Origin: Cryomorphaceae bacterium
GTDB lineage: Bacteria > Bacteroidota > Bacteroidia > Flavobacteriales > Schleiferiaceae
Direction: 5' to 3'
DNA length: 13,425 nucleotides
Assembly (NCBI GenBank): GCA_003445735.1
Contig: DMCR01000042.1
Location: 1-13,425, forward strand
Of the stretch, positions 1-6,926 are shown in pieces. Numbering within the stretch: position 1 is the first letter of the stretch; each line of letters begins with the position of its first letter. The position numbers were made by a program, and so were the translations under genes. Below the pieces are notes generated by a model. It was not told the DNA's origin. It made no database searches and saw only the letters and a list, made by a program, of their open reading frames with translations.

Positions 1-222
1 GAATACAGGGACAAAAAGGTCTATGGGCTCTACTATGAACTCTCCGGCGCATCGGCCACGACCACGCAGTTTTACGCAACCGACAGCACTGAACATTTCC
101 TGCGCGGTGTACTCTACCACTACAGCCCGCCGAATGCCGATAGCCTAACGCCCGTGACCCAATTCATGCGTGAGGAAATATTGCAATTGATCAGCACACT
201 GAATTGGACCCATGCACCATAA
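1..222 (+). CDS. gldD: GldD, gliding motility lipoprotein (C-terminal part)
   Basis: This is the last 73 residues of a frame open at the left edge and ending in TAA. I recognise the C-terminus of GldD from the run VYGLYYELSG, then QFYATDSTEHFLRG, then PPNADSL, which matches the family pattern of a GxxY-GN-like strand, TDS-HFLRG and PNxDSL. GldD is an envelope lipoprotein needed for gliding in Flavobacterium and its relatives, where the Gld proteins work with the type IX secretion/gliding machinery. The lipobox and N-terminal half lie outside the window, so lipidation cannot be seen. The final TLNW-THAP residues are past the conserved core. The next gene starts inside this one (ATG at 212, 11-base overlap), so the two are probably co-translated. 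Recognition is from the conserved tail only but is fairly specific. Confidence 0.86.
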   Translation, partial: EYRDKKVYGLYYELSGASATTTQFYATDSTEHFLRGVLYHYSPPNADSLTPVTQFMREEILQLISTLNWTHAP

Positions 223-439
223 ACTCCTCTACATCGCCGCAACGCCAATCGAGGCCGACCTCATTGCGAGCTTCTTAGAAAGTCAAAGCATTCGCACTAC
301 ACTGGAGCATTACCAAATGGCCAGTGTCCTACCGGTAGGCGGAGATTTAAGCATCAAGATTTTAGTTCATGAAGCACAGTGGGAACGAGCCTTCGAGCTG
401 CTCAAGACTTACGTGCAGCAAGAAAAAGAGGATAACTGA
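212..439 (+). CDS. DUF2007-family small protein
   Basis: This 75-residue protein fits the DUF2007 (putative prokaryotic signal-transducing protein) pattern. It has a beta strand (KLLYIAA), then a PIEADLIASFLES helix that resembles the family's 'leAxlikxlLexxGI', a middle strand containing GGDLSIKILV, and a C-terminal helix (AQWERAFELLKTY). Such proteins are small ferredoxin-like or GlnB-like folds of unknown molecular role. No signal peptide or membrane segment is present, so it should be cytoplasmic. The start codon lies inside gldD (ATGCACC), so translation is probably coupled. Its 3' end overlaps the 3' end of ctaA on the other strand by 38 bases, and no terminator hairpin is visible between them. 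The family call rests on the overall pattern rather than catalytic residues. Confidence 0.72.
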   Translation: MHHKLLYIAATPIEADLIASFLESQSIRTTLEHYQMASVLPVGGDLSIKILVHEAQWERAFELLKTYVQQEKEDN

Positions 440-1412
440 TCGACGCCAAAATACCAATGCTCAGCACCAAATGAACTGGTTGCATCGCTTTCGGTAATCC
501 CGTGAAGAATAACGTCACACCAATAGCCCATTCCATTGCAATGGCAAATACCAAGGGTCTAAAGCCGGGAATGGAAACCCTGTGCTTGCGCTGAAGGAAG
601 AATAGGGTGCTCGTCATCAACAAAATACCCCAAGCAAAACTGCGGTGCACCTTTGGCATCGCCCCTTCAATAGAATCAATGATCTCAGTCCGCAACACCC
701 CGTGTTCTAGAGCATAATCCACCAATTCCCGAGTCTGCGTACCCAAGAATATTTGGAACACCAGCATCACCAATAAGGCCACCAAGCCTCGGACCACCGA
801 CTTCGGATACGAAAATTTGCCTTCCGTATTGCGAGCGCGAAGCGCGAGTAACAACAATACAATAGCTACCGAGCCCATCATATGTATGGTGATTTGATTC
901 GGAACTAAATTCCCATCTACCACAATCTTACCGAGCCACGCCTCAAACAATAGCAGAAACAGTACGCCCACAGCGAGCACAGCGTTCCACACATTACGTC
1001 GCGCGCCCCATACCCCAAAAATGGCCAGCGCTAATACCGGCAAGCCACTCAAGGCACCAATCAATCTATTGATGAACTCAATCCAGGTATGTACAGGGTT
1101 GAAAATGTTGTAGTCGTGGCGGTCAAACAGGGCCCAATTTTCCGGTGCAAACTCCACACCCGTGGTGAAATCTGAGGTTGCCACCCAGAATTGGTCATTT
1201 AATAAAATCATCTGACCCTCCTCAAAGCTTCTGCCCTCAAGCCACGTCAAGGTTTCCACATCTGTAGGAGGAATATTGTAGCCAAAACACTGTGGCCAGT
1301 CGGGACATCCCATGCCAGAACCTGTTGCGCGCACCACGGACCCCGCCAAGATTACCAGGAAAATGAACACCAACGAAGTGGTCGCCCAAAAGCGAATGCG
1401 TGCGCTTCTCAT
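402..1412 (-). CDS. ctaA: Heme A synthase, COX15/CtaA family
   Basis: This 336-residue polytopic membrane protein should convert heme O to heme A, the cofactor of aa3/caa3 cytochrome oxidases. It begins with TM1 (about 10-28), then the hallmark RATGSGMGCPDWPQCFG with C36 and C42, the extracytoplasmic cysteine pair of CtaA proteins. A loop of about 60 residues follows before TM2, consistent with Bacteroidota-type members. Putative heme-ligand histidines are H177 (ITIHMMG), H256 (KVHRSFA) and H314 (PVHLVLS), and the conserved acid is E112. The residue aligning with the fourth histidine (E-x-x-H-R in Bacillus subtilis CtaA) is N115 in EFINR; H108 lies seven residues earlier on the same helix. 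The gene starts 1 base after the stop of the HMA lipoprotein gene, so the two form a tight minus-strand unit. Its stop is buried in the DUF2007 coding region. Confidence 0.93.
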   Translation of the reverse strand: MRSARIRFWATTSLVFIFLVILAGSVVRATGSGMGCPDWPQCFGYNIPPTDVETLTWLEGRSFEEGQMILLNDQFWVATSDFTTGVEFAPENWALFDRHDYNIFNPVHTWIEFINRLIGALSGLPVLALAIFGVWGARRNVWNAVLAVGVLFLLLFEAWLGKIVVDGNLVPNQITIHMMGSVAIVLLLLALRARNTEGKFSYPKSVVRGLVALLVMLVFQIFLGTQTRELVDYALEHGVLRTEIIDSIEGAMPKVHRSFAWGILLMTSTLFFLQRKHRVSIPGFRPLVFAIAMEWAIGVTLFFTGLPKAMQPVHLVLSIGILASISYPLFLAARKS

Positions 1413-1413
1413 A

Positions 1414-1761
1414 TTATTCCGTTAATAAAGTCGCTTTATACAGCCCGCCACCGGCCACCGAACCGACCACATTAGCCAATTCTTCCGCGCTCACTAACGT
1501 GCTATCAAAGCTCACGGTGGCCACGCTGTCCTCAAACACAATGACAACGCTTGCCACGCCCTCGTGGGTATTGAGCGACTTTTCGATCGCGCCCTTACAA
1601 CTCATCACACAGGTCATACCCGAAACAAACATTTCTGCTTCCGCGTTCGGGACCACCTCGACGGTCTCCGGCTGCAACGGCATTTCGGTGACTTCTGGCT
1701 CCTGCTGACCACAAGAAACCACTAAAAATGAAAGGGAAATAAGGAAGGAAAGGGTTCTCAT
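1414..1761 (-). CDS. Lipoprotein with heavy-metal-associated (HMA) domain
   Basis: With the ATG at 1761 this is 115 residues; a TTG two codons upstream is possible but less likely. The N-terminus is a lipoprotein signal, MRTLSFLISLSFLVVSC, with the acylated Cys at 17. After an acidic linker comes an HMA (ferredoxin-like, copper-chaperone type) domain, about residues 43-112. Its metal loop is GMTCVMSCKGAIEK with C51 and C55, so the spacing is CxxxC instead of the usual CxxC. Bacteroidota lipoproteins with a similar 'GMTCxxGC' loop are familiar from memory. It is likely an envelope-anchored metal-binding protein, copper being the first guess. It sits directly upstream of ctaA with a 1-base gap, suggesting a role linked to cytochrome oxidase maturation, which is inference. 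Being short, it is not a broken P-type ATPase: it has its own signal and stop. Confidence 0.85.
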   Translation of the reverse strand: MRTLSFLISLSFLVVSCGQQEPEVTEMPLQPETVEVVPNAEAEMFVSGMTCVMSCKGAIEKSLNTHEGVASVVIVFEDSVATVSFDSTLVSAEELANVVGSVAGGGLYKATLLTE

Positions 1762-1777
1762 ACTCAAGTATTTTCAG

Positions 1778-1785
1778 CAAAATTA
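1778..1785 (-). promoter_or_regulatory. Candidate -7 element for the HMA-ctaA unit
   Basis: Read on the minus strand, TAATTTTG matches the Bacteroidota -7 consensus TAnnTTTG exactly. It would place transcription start about 10 bases before the ATG. The nearest TTTG upstream leaves only 13 bases of spacing (1799-1802), shorter than the usual 17-23, so the -33 side is weak. The short region 1762-1831 must also serve the divergent EamA gene, for which I found no convincing promoter. Confidence 0.35.
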
Positions 1786-1831
1786 CATTCCATCGTGTCA
1801 AAGTGTGAGGCATTTGTCACAATTTTGCGGC

Positions 1832-2737
1832 ATGTCGAAACAAAGTACCTCTCACTCGCCGGCCCTACCGTGGATCCTATTCATCGGTCTGGCCATCATC
1901 TGGGGCTCAAGCTTCATTTTGATGAAGCGTGGCCTTCAAAGTTTTTCCTACACCCAAGTAGGTACCTTGCGCGTAAGCATCGCCGCACTTTTCATGGCAA
2001 TCATTGGCTTTCGTCATTTCAAGCATTTTCGCAAGAAAGACCTCATTTCTTTAACCATTGTGGGGTTCTTAGGAAACGCCATTCCCTACGTTTTGTTCCC
2101 CCTCGCCGTCAACCACCTCGATAGCGGTGTTGTCGGAATCGTCAATTCCCTAGTCCCACTTTTCACTGTGCTCATAGGCGGCTGGTTCTTCGGGCAAAAA
2201 GCCAGCAATAAGCAATGGCAAGGGGTGGCCGTTGGTTTACTAGGTGCTGTTATTCTGATCCTCCCAATGAATTCCATCCTACATGGTGGTTTTAGTATTG
2301 AGGGAGAATTGGGCTATGGACTTTTTGGAGTGCTGGCCACCATCATGTACGGCACCAGCGTCAATACCTTGAAATCAAACTTACCGCACCTCAAAGCACT
2401 TACGGTCACGACCCTTTCCCTAGCCACCGCCGCACCATTCACTATAGTTTTCAGCTTCGCCTCTGGCGTTCATGAGGTGTTCTTGAACGACCCTCAGGCA
2501 TGGACAAATTTCGGCATCATTGCCATTTTAGGAGTGGTTGGCTCCGGCATCGCCGTGATCATGTTCAACTACCTCATTCAAATCACCAACGCCCTTTTCT
2601 CAAGCTCAGTGACCTATGCTATTCCCGTAGTAGCCGTGCTCTGGGGACTATGGGACGGCGAGCAGATCATTTGGAACCATCTCCTAGGCTTAGGGGTTAT
2701 TATCACCGGGATTTATTTGGTAAACAAGAAGAAATAA
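1832..2737 (+). CDS. EamA/DMT-superfamily transporter
   Basis: This 301-residue integral membrane protein has about ten hydrophobic segments arranged as two similar halves, the EamA (drug/metabolite transporter) architecture. The first half opens with LPWILFIGLAIIWGSSFILMK, whose WGSSF-like segment is typical, and ends near VAVGLLGAVILIL. The second half ends in WNHLLGLGVIITGIYLV followed by a lysine tail that should be cytoplasmic. These proteins export amino acids, metabolites or toxicants from the inner membrane; the substrate cannot be read from sequence. I chose the ATG at 1832 (MSKQSTS) over a GTG at 1805 because the extra nine residues are not membrane-like and lie in the divergent promoter region. 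It is a single gene, divergent from the HMA-ctaA unit and closed downstream by the hairpin at 2748-2774. Confidence 0.88.
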   Translation: MSKQSTSHSPALPWILFIGLAIIWGSSFILMKRGLQSFSYTQVGTLRVSIAALFMAIIGFRHFKHFRKKDLISLTIVGFLGNAIPYVLFPLAVNHLDSGVVGIVNSLVPLFTVLIGGWFFGQKASNKQWQGVAVGLLGAVILILPMNSILHGGFSIEGELGYGLFGVLATIMYGTSVNTLKSNLPHLKALTVTTLSLATAAPFTIVFSFASGVHEVFLNDPQAWTNFGIIAILGVVGSGIAVIMFNYLIQITNALFSSSVTYAIPVVAVLWGLWDGEQIIWNHLLGLGVIITGIYLVNKKK

Positions 2738-2740
2738 TCA

Positions 2741-2792
2741 TAAAAAACCACCCCGCGGCTGTGCCGCTGGGTGGGTGGAATTCAATTTTTTT
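2741..2792. terminator. Bidirectional terminator between EamA and M16 genes
   Basis: The arms 2748-2759 and 2763-2774 pair over 12 positions with one mismatch (2754/2768) around a TGT loop; the stem is very GC-rich. On the minus strand the stem is followed directly by a T6 run (the A-run at 2742-2747), so it is a classical terminator for the protease operon. On the plus strand a T7 run lies 11 bases downstream (2786-2792), so it may also stop the EamA transcript. It sits between two convergent genes, which supports this use. Confidence 0.85.
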
Positions 2793-2806
2793 GGCCGTAC
2801 CGAATG

Positions 2807-4843
2807 TTATTTCCAGGTCGTGTTATTGATTGTCACTGTAAATGATTGCGGACCGGCACTTTGCTCGATGGTCTTCACGAAGGTCAAACCATTGACTTCC
2901 TGCCACTCTTTAAATACCGTAGTAACAGTAATGTCGCCTTCAGGACCTTCTGCAGTCTCTACACTCATATATAGGAGACCTGTAGCAACTTCGAAGTAGT
3001 ACGTTTCCTCGCCTTCAGTGATTTGGTAGACTTCCTTATTATTGACTAAGGTTTGCCCGTCGAAGTTAATAGCCCCTGGATTTTCTAACCATTCTAGTTG
3101 GCTGATCACATACTTTGCTTCCTTAGAAGTTGTGGCCAATTCCTCCCCTTCCAATTCAGCATTACCGCGCATACCACTGCGAGTCGCTGCACCATCCTTA
3201 TACTCTACCTTATTCAAGGTCATGCCTTGCATGCTTTGCTCAGAAAGGTAGTAATCCGGAATGTTCTTAACGGTTTTCATGCTCACAGCACCCGGCATAC
3301 CTGGTGCCTCAAGGCTCATTTCTTGTTCCAAAGAAGTGATGTTTTGGAAAGCTTCCGCACCACCGATGGCCTCGAAATAGTTATTCAGTACGGTTTCCTT
3401 TGTAATGCCTTCAGGTATAAATAAGAAGGTCGGTGTCTCAGTTGCATTTCCCTTGGCATCAAAGTATTCTACCTCACCAAAAGCACTAAGCTTACCCGCA
3501 ATATCCTGGGCTTTTCCCACTACAATAATTGTCAACGGACCATTCATATAAGTGTTGGCCACACGCATCACATCCTCAGCAGTAACGGCTTCAAGTCGCG
3601 ACAGGTAGTTATTGTAGTAATCTGAAGGAAGGTTATAACGAGCGATGTTCAAGGCAAAGTTTGCCGCGCTCGCTGGGCTCTCTAGAGAACGACCAAAGGA
3701 TCCGCTCAAGCTGGCCTTCGTCGCGACGAGGTCTTCTTCCGTGACACTTTCATTTTTCATACGATTAATCTCGTACAAGAATTCAGTGATGGCAGAATCT
3801 GTCACCTCGTTACGCATCTTAGCCGATGCTCCGAATGTCGAGTTCAATTCGTCCACACCAAAGTTCGAGTTGGCACCGTAAGTGTACCCCTTATCCTCAC
3901 GAAGATTAAGGAATAATCTTCCAGAAGCTCCTCGTCCTCCTAAAATTTCATTTGCTAAACGCAAGGGCTCGATATCTGGATGACCCTGCGGTAAGTCAAT
4001 GACATTACCTAACCATACGACAGATTGAACGGCGGATGGTCTGTCCACCAAAACCATGCGAGTTGCGACAGCGCGGTTTGTTTTCGCATAGTCCTGGGTA
4101 GGTACCTGAGCAGATTTCCACTTTTTCAACGCTTTATTGAGTTTTTTATTAGCATCTGCAACGGTAATATCTCCGATTACCACCATATAGGCGATGTTTG
4201 GACGGAAGTAGGTTTTATAGTAGGTCTTACAATCATCTATGGTAATGGCTTCTAACGTTTCTTCTGTCATTACCTCTCCATAAGGGTGATCGAGGCCATA
4301 CATGGCGGCACCCCGTAAGTTGCGAGAGATGGCATTTGGATCATCGGCATTGGCCTTCAATCCAGAAATCATTTGGCTTTTAAGCTTGTCGAATTCTTCC
4401 TCGGGGAAGCTAGGGTGCAACAATACATCGGAAAGGATGTCTATGAGTTGATCGGTGTATTTACTGAGTCCACCAACACGGATGGAGTTGGAGCCCGTAC
4501 CGAAATTGGCCCCCATAAAATCTACTTCTTCATCCAGATCAGATTTTGTGCGATTTACAGTTCCAGCACCGATGAGATCACCGGCAATGCTTACATAACC
4601 TGCTTTTGCACCTTCCAAGATAGGATCGCGGTCCAAAATTAGGGATATGTTGATACGTGGAAGTTTGTGGTCCTCAACCACAAAGACCTTGAGGCCATTC
4701 TTCAATTCAAAACTTTCGTATGAACCTATTTCAGGGATACGTGCAGGACCTGGAGTAGGTGCTTTAGATCGGTCGATGGTTACTTGAGCACTTAGGCTAA
4801 AAGCAACTAGGGCTACAAATAAGGTATAGATATACTTTCTCAT
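2807..4843 (-). CDS. M16-family peptidase homologue without zinc site, with LolA-like C-terminal region
   Basis: This 678-residue exported protein has a signal peptide (MRKYIYTLFVALVAFSLSAQ) and two M16 halves (about 40-250 and 260-460). Where active members have HxxEH, aligning GFAHFFEHLLFEGS of the upstream partner with GYVSIAGDLIGAGT here gives S85, G88 and D89, so zinc cannot be bound in the usual way. The second half keeps the R/Y motif LREDKGYTYGA (R315, Y322). About 200 further residues (480-678), opening with NNYFEAIGGAEAFQNI, resemble the LolA/outer-membrane-lipoprotein-carrier-like fold often seen in Bacteroidota; that part of the call is tentative. It starts 9 bases after the catalytic partner gene, so the two should form a heterodimer like the bacterial M16B pairs or mitochondrial processing peptidase. 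Location would be periplasmic. The substrate is unknown. Confidence 0.88.
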   Translation of the reverse strand: MRKYIYTLFVALVAFSLSAQVTIDRSKAPTPGPARIPEIGSYESFELKNGLKVFVVEDHKLPRINISLILDRDPILEGAKAGYVSIAGDLIGAGTVNRTKSDLDEEVDFMGANFGTGSNSIRVGGLSKYTDQLIDILSDVLLHPSFPEEEFDKLKSQMISGLKANADDPNAISRNLRGAAMYGLDHPYGEVMTEETLEAITIDDCKTYYKTYFRPNIAYMVVIGDITVADANKKLNKALKKWKSAQVPTQDYAKTNRAVATRMVLVDRPSAVQSVVWLGNVIDLPQGHPDIEPLRLANEILGGRGASGRLFLNLREDKGYTYGANSNFGVDELNSTFGASAKMRNEVTDSAITEFLYEINRMKNESVTEEDLVATKASLSGSFGRSLESPASAANFALNIARYNLPSDYYNNYLSRLEAVTAEDVMRVANTYMNGPLTIIVVGKAQDIAGKLSAFGEVEYFDAKGNATETPTFLFIPEGITKETVLNNYFEAIGGAEAFQNITSLEQEMSLEAPGMPGAVSMKTVKNIPDYYLSEQSMQGMTLNKVEYKDGAATRSGMRGNAELEGEELATTSKEAKYVISQLEWLENPGAINFDGQTLVNNKEVYQITEGEETYYFEVATGLLYMSVETAEGPEGDITVTTVFKEWQEVNGLTFVKTIEQSAGPQSFTVTINNTTWK

Positions 4844-4852
4844 GGCTCGGGA

Positions 4853-6181
4853 TTATTCAGCTGCCGCGGTTGGTTCTTCACTCTTTGGCAAATACCGCAA
4901 TACAACACGGTTGTTTTTGACCAAATACTTCTTTGCCACGCGCTGGATGTCCTCGCGGGTCACCCTGCGGTAGCGCTCGAGCTCGGTGTTGATCAAGTTA
5001 GCATCACCATAATAGGTGTGGTAATCAGCCAAACTCTCCGCAATACCTGCCATTGTTGAGTTGCTCTGTACGAATCTACTCTCCATTTGATTTTGGATTT
5101 TTTGGAACTCACGTTCTGAGATGAGCTCGTTCTGCAACTTGGCAATCTCCTCTTCTAAGGCAGGAAACATATCATCGATGGTTTTACCTGAATTTGCCAA
5201 TGAAAAAGTCATAAATGCTCCGCCTTGTTCTAATGAGTATGGAAATGCGAAAACAGAAAAGGCCGATTGATCTTCATCGACTAAACGCTTGTACATGCGC
5301 GATGAAGGTCCCCCACTCAATACCGTTGAAGCCATCTGCAATGCGTAGGCATCAGCGGAGGTTTGAGGAGGCATGCGGTAGCCCATCATTACAGCAGGTA
5401 ATTGGATATTATCGTAGATGGTCGCCGTTTTCTCACCGCCAAGTGGTGGCTCTATCACTGTAGGTTGTGCTACTGGAATGCCTGATGGGATTTCCCCGAA
5501 ATAGGCTTCAATCATTTCTTTGGTATTCTCAACATCTATATCACCGGCAATGCTCAAGGTGGCATTGTTCGGTATGTAAAATTTCTTGTAGAAGACCATG
5601 AACTCATCTAATTGGGCCGCATTCAAATGATCCATGGAACCGATAGGCACCCAATTATAAGGGTGCTCCGTATACAAACGTTTCATCATGTTCTCCCTCC
5701 AAGACCCATACGGCTGGTTGTCCACGCGCTGACGCTTCTCCTCTTTCACTACCTCACGCTGAGTTTCTACCCCAACGGTTTGAATGTTCGCATGCAACAT
5801 GCGCTCGCTTTCCAACCAAAGGCCTAATTCCATATGGTTCGACGGCAACAATTCAAAGTAGAAGGTACGGTCTTGGGAGGTGTTGGCATTCAACGCTCCG
5901 CCCGCATTAGTCACATAGTTATCGAATTCACCACGACCAATATTTTCACTTCCCTCAAAGAGCAGGTGCTCGAAGAAGTGCGCAAAACCAGTGCGTTCTG
6001 GATTTTCATTTTTAGAACCAACATGATAGAGTACGGTTACGGCCACAATAGGAGTGCTGTGGTCTTCGTGTAGAATGACGTGCAATCCATTGTCCAAATC
6101 GTATTCTTCAAAGGTAATGTTGTTTTGAGACCAAGCGCTTAGTGTCGATAGCAGCAACCCGGTCAATACCATCTTTTTCAT
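4853..6181 (-). CDS. M16-family zinc metallopeptidase, catalytic subunit
   Basis: From the ATG at 6181 this is 442 residues, with a signal peptide (MKKMVLTGLLLSTLSAWSQ). The frame stays open further upstream, but the longer version would place the signal peptide internally and cross the promoter, so the shorter start is preferred. The zinc site is HFFEH (H68, E71, H72); the third ligand should be E147 or E148 in REVVKEEKR, at the expected distance of about 76 residues. The C-terminal half has SSRMYKRLVDEDQSAFSV, where the R/Y motif Tyr is replaced by F308; the downstream partner supplies R and Y instead. This division of residues between two adjacent subunits is known for M16B heterodimers. 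It is probably a periplasmic or membrane-associated endopeptidase acting on peptides or misfolded proteins; the exact substrate is unknown. It is first in a two-gene operon with its own TATATTTG promoter. Confidence 0.92.
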   Translation of the reverse strand: MKKMVLTGLLLSTLSAWSQNNITFEEYDLDNGLHVILHEDHSTPIVAVTVLYHVGSKNENPERTGFAHFFEHLLFEGSENIGRGEFDNYVTNAGGALNANTSQDRTFYFELLPSNHMELGLWLESERMLHANIQTVGVETQREVVKEEKRQRVDNQPYGSWRENMMKRLYTEHPYNWVPIGSMDHLNAAQLDEFMVFYKKFYIPNNATLSIAGDIDVENTKEMIEAYFGEIPSGIPVAQPTVIEPPLGGEKTATIYDNIQLPAVMMGYRMPPQTSADAYALQMASTVLSGGPSSRMYKRLVDEDQSAFSVFAFPYSLEQGGAFMTFSLANSGKTIDDMFPALEEEIAKLQNELISEREFQKIQNQMESRFVQSNSTMAGIAESLADYHTYYGDANLINTELERYRRVTREDIQRVAKKYLVKNNRVVLRYLPKSEEPTAAAE

Positions 6182-6202
6182 GAAGTATTTGTTAAGGTTG
6201 CT

Positions 6203-6235
6203 CAAATATAGGGGCCAATTCAAGGCCGCCCTCAA
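6203..6235 (-). promoter_or_regulatory. Promoter of the M16 protease operon
   Basis: On the minus strand, TATATTTG (6203-6210) is an exact match to the Bacteroidota -7 consensus TAnnTTTG. A TTG at 6233-6235 lies 22 bases upstream, at the upper end of the normal spacing. The predicted start site is about 15 bases before the ATG at 6181, which favours that start over the longer open frame. There is no Shine-Dalgarno sequence, as expected in this phylum. Confidence 0.65.
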
Positions 6236-6276
6236 CCCCAGCACGTATATTCTTGCAAACTCATCCATTTTAACAC

Positions 6277-6306
6277 TTTGTTTATTACAAGTTTGTTCTA
6301 TATTTG
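6277..6306 (+). promoter_or_regulatory. Promoter of rplU-rpmA
   Basis: TTTG at 6277-6280 and TATATTTG at 6299-6306 are separated by 18 bases, close to the consensus Bacteroidota promoter TTTG-N19-TAnnTTTG. Transcription would begin near 6312 and leave a leader of about 15 bases before the ATG at 6328. The AAAAA just ahead of the start replaces a Shine-Dalgarno, as is common in this phylum. The strong match suits a ribosomal protein operon. Confidence 0.75.
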
Positions 6307-6327
6307 CAGCCCTTAAAAACACGTATA

Positions 6328-6918
6328 ATGTACGCAATTGTAGAGATAGCAGGGCTTCAATACAAAGTTGAGAAAGACCAACGCTTGTATGTAAACCGCT
6401 TGAATGTTGCAAAAGGCAAGAAGGTTAAATTTGACCGTGTCCTTTTGACTGAAGAGAAAGGTGATGTAAAGGTTGGCGCCCCGGTTATAGACGGTGCCGT
6501 AGTAGAGGCAACTGTCAATGGCGAAGTGAAGGGTGATAAAATTCTTGTATTCAAGAAGAAGCGTCGCAAAGGGTACCAGAAAATGAATGGTCACCGCCAA
6601 ATGTTCACTTCAATTACTATTAATAAAATCACTGCGAAAGCTCCAGCTAAGAAAGCTGCGGCGAAGGCAACTGAAGACTTAGAAGCAGCTCCTAAGAAAG
6701 CAGCGTCGAAAAAAACTGCAGCTAAAAAGGCTACTACTGCCAAGAAACCCGCAGCCAAAAAGCCTACAACTAAAAAGGCAACCGCTGCCAAGAAACCTGC
6801 AGCCAAAAAGCCTGCAACTAAAAAGGTAAGTACTGCCAAGAAACCTGCAGCTAAAAAGACAACTACTGCCAAGAAGCCTGCAAGCAAGAAAGCAGCTCCT
6901 AAAAAAGCAGAAAAATAA
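6328..6918 (+). CDS. rplU: Ribosomal protein L21 (bL21) with long Lys/Ala/Pro-rich tail
   Basis: Residues 1-103 are a clear L21: MYAIVEIAGLQYKV at the start, GAPVIDGAVVEATV in the middle, and FKKKRRKGYQKMNGHRQ followed by FTSITINKI at the end. L21 binds 23S rRNA on the large subunit and is normally about 100 residues. Here the frame continues for about 93 residues built of AKKPAAKKP-type blocks with no aromatic residues and very few acids, resembling histone H1 or chlamydial Hc2 tails. Two 16-residue units (135-150, 151-166) are near-identical and a third is partial. The tail is in frame and ends 8 bases before rpmA, so it is not a frameshift artefact. I start at the ATG at 6328; an in-frame TTG at 6304 overlaps the -7 element and is unlikely. 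Partner gene: rpmA, as in most bacteria. Confidence 0.95.
   Translation: MYAIVEIAGLQYKVEKDQRLYVNRLNVAKGKKVKFDRVLLTEEKGDVKVGAPVIDGAVVEATVNGEVKGDKILVFKKKRRKGYQKMNGHRQMFTSITINKITAKAPAKKAAAKATEDLEAAPKKAASKKTAAKKATTAKKPAAKKPTTKKATAAKKPAAKKPATKKVSTAKKPAAKKTTTAKKPASKKAAPKKAEK
6730..6858 (+). repeat. 48-bp in-frame tandem repeat in the L21 tail
   Basis: Units 6730-6777 and 6778-6825 encode ATTAKKPAAKKPTTKK and ATAAKKPAAKKPATKK. A third, partial copy (6826-6858) encodes VSTAKKPAAKK. The DNA copies are close in sequence, not just in protein (for example GCCAAGAAACCTGCAGC recurs), which points to recent duplication by slippage or recombination. A shorter AKKPASKK echo follows (residues 181-188). Confidence 0.85.
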
Positions 6919-6926
6919 AATAGATT

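Noticed and set aside
1414..1761. HMA domain as a fragment of a copper P-type ATPase
   Set aside because: It has its own lipoprotein signal, start and stop, and no ATPase motifs follow; ctaA begins 1 base later.
1805..1831. GTG start adding nine residues to the EamA transporter
   Set aside because: The added residues do not resemble family N-termini, and an ATG at 1832 sits directly before the first membrane segment.
2741..2792. GC-rich hairpin considered as a repeat element or small RNA
   Set aside because: Position between convergent genes with T-runs on both sides is explained by bidirectional termination.
6270..6298. Possible operator from the loose inverted repeat TTTGT...ACAA near the rplU promoter
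   Set aside because: The arms are only 4-5 bases and imperfect, as expected by chance in AT-rich promoter DNA.
6182..6412. N-terminal extension of the catalytic M16 protein by 77 residues
   Set aside because: It would bury the signal peptide, cross the operon's own promoter, and run into the rplU coding region.
6730..6858. Regular repeats considered as a CRISPR array
   Set aside because: The units are contiguous, in frame, without unique spacers, and lie inside rplU.
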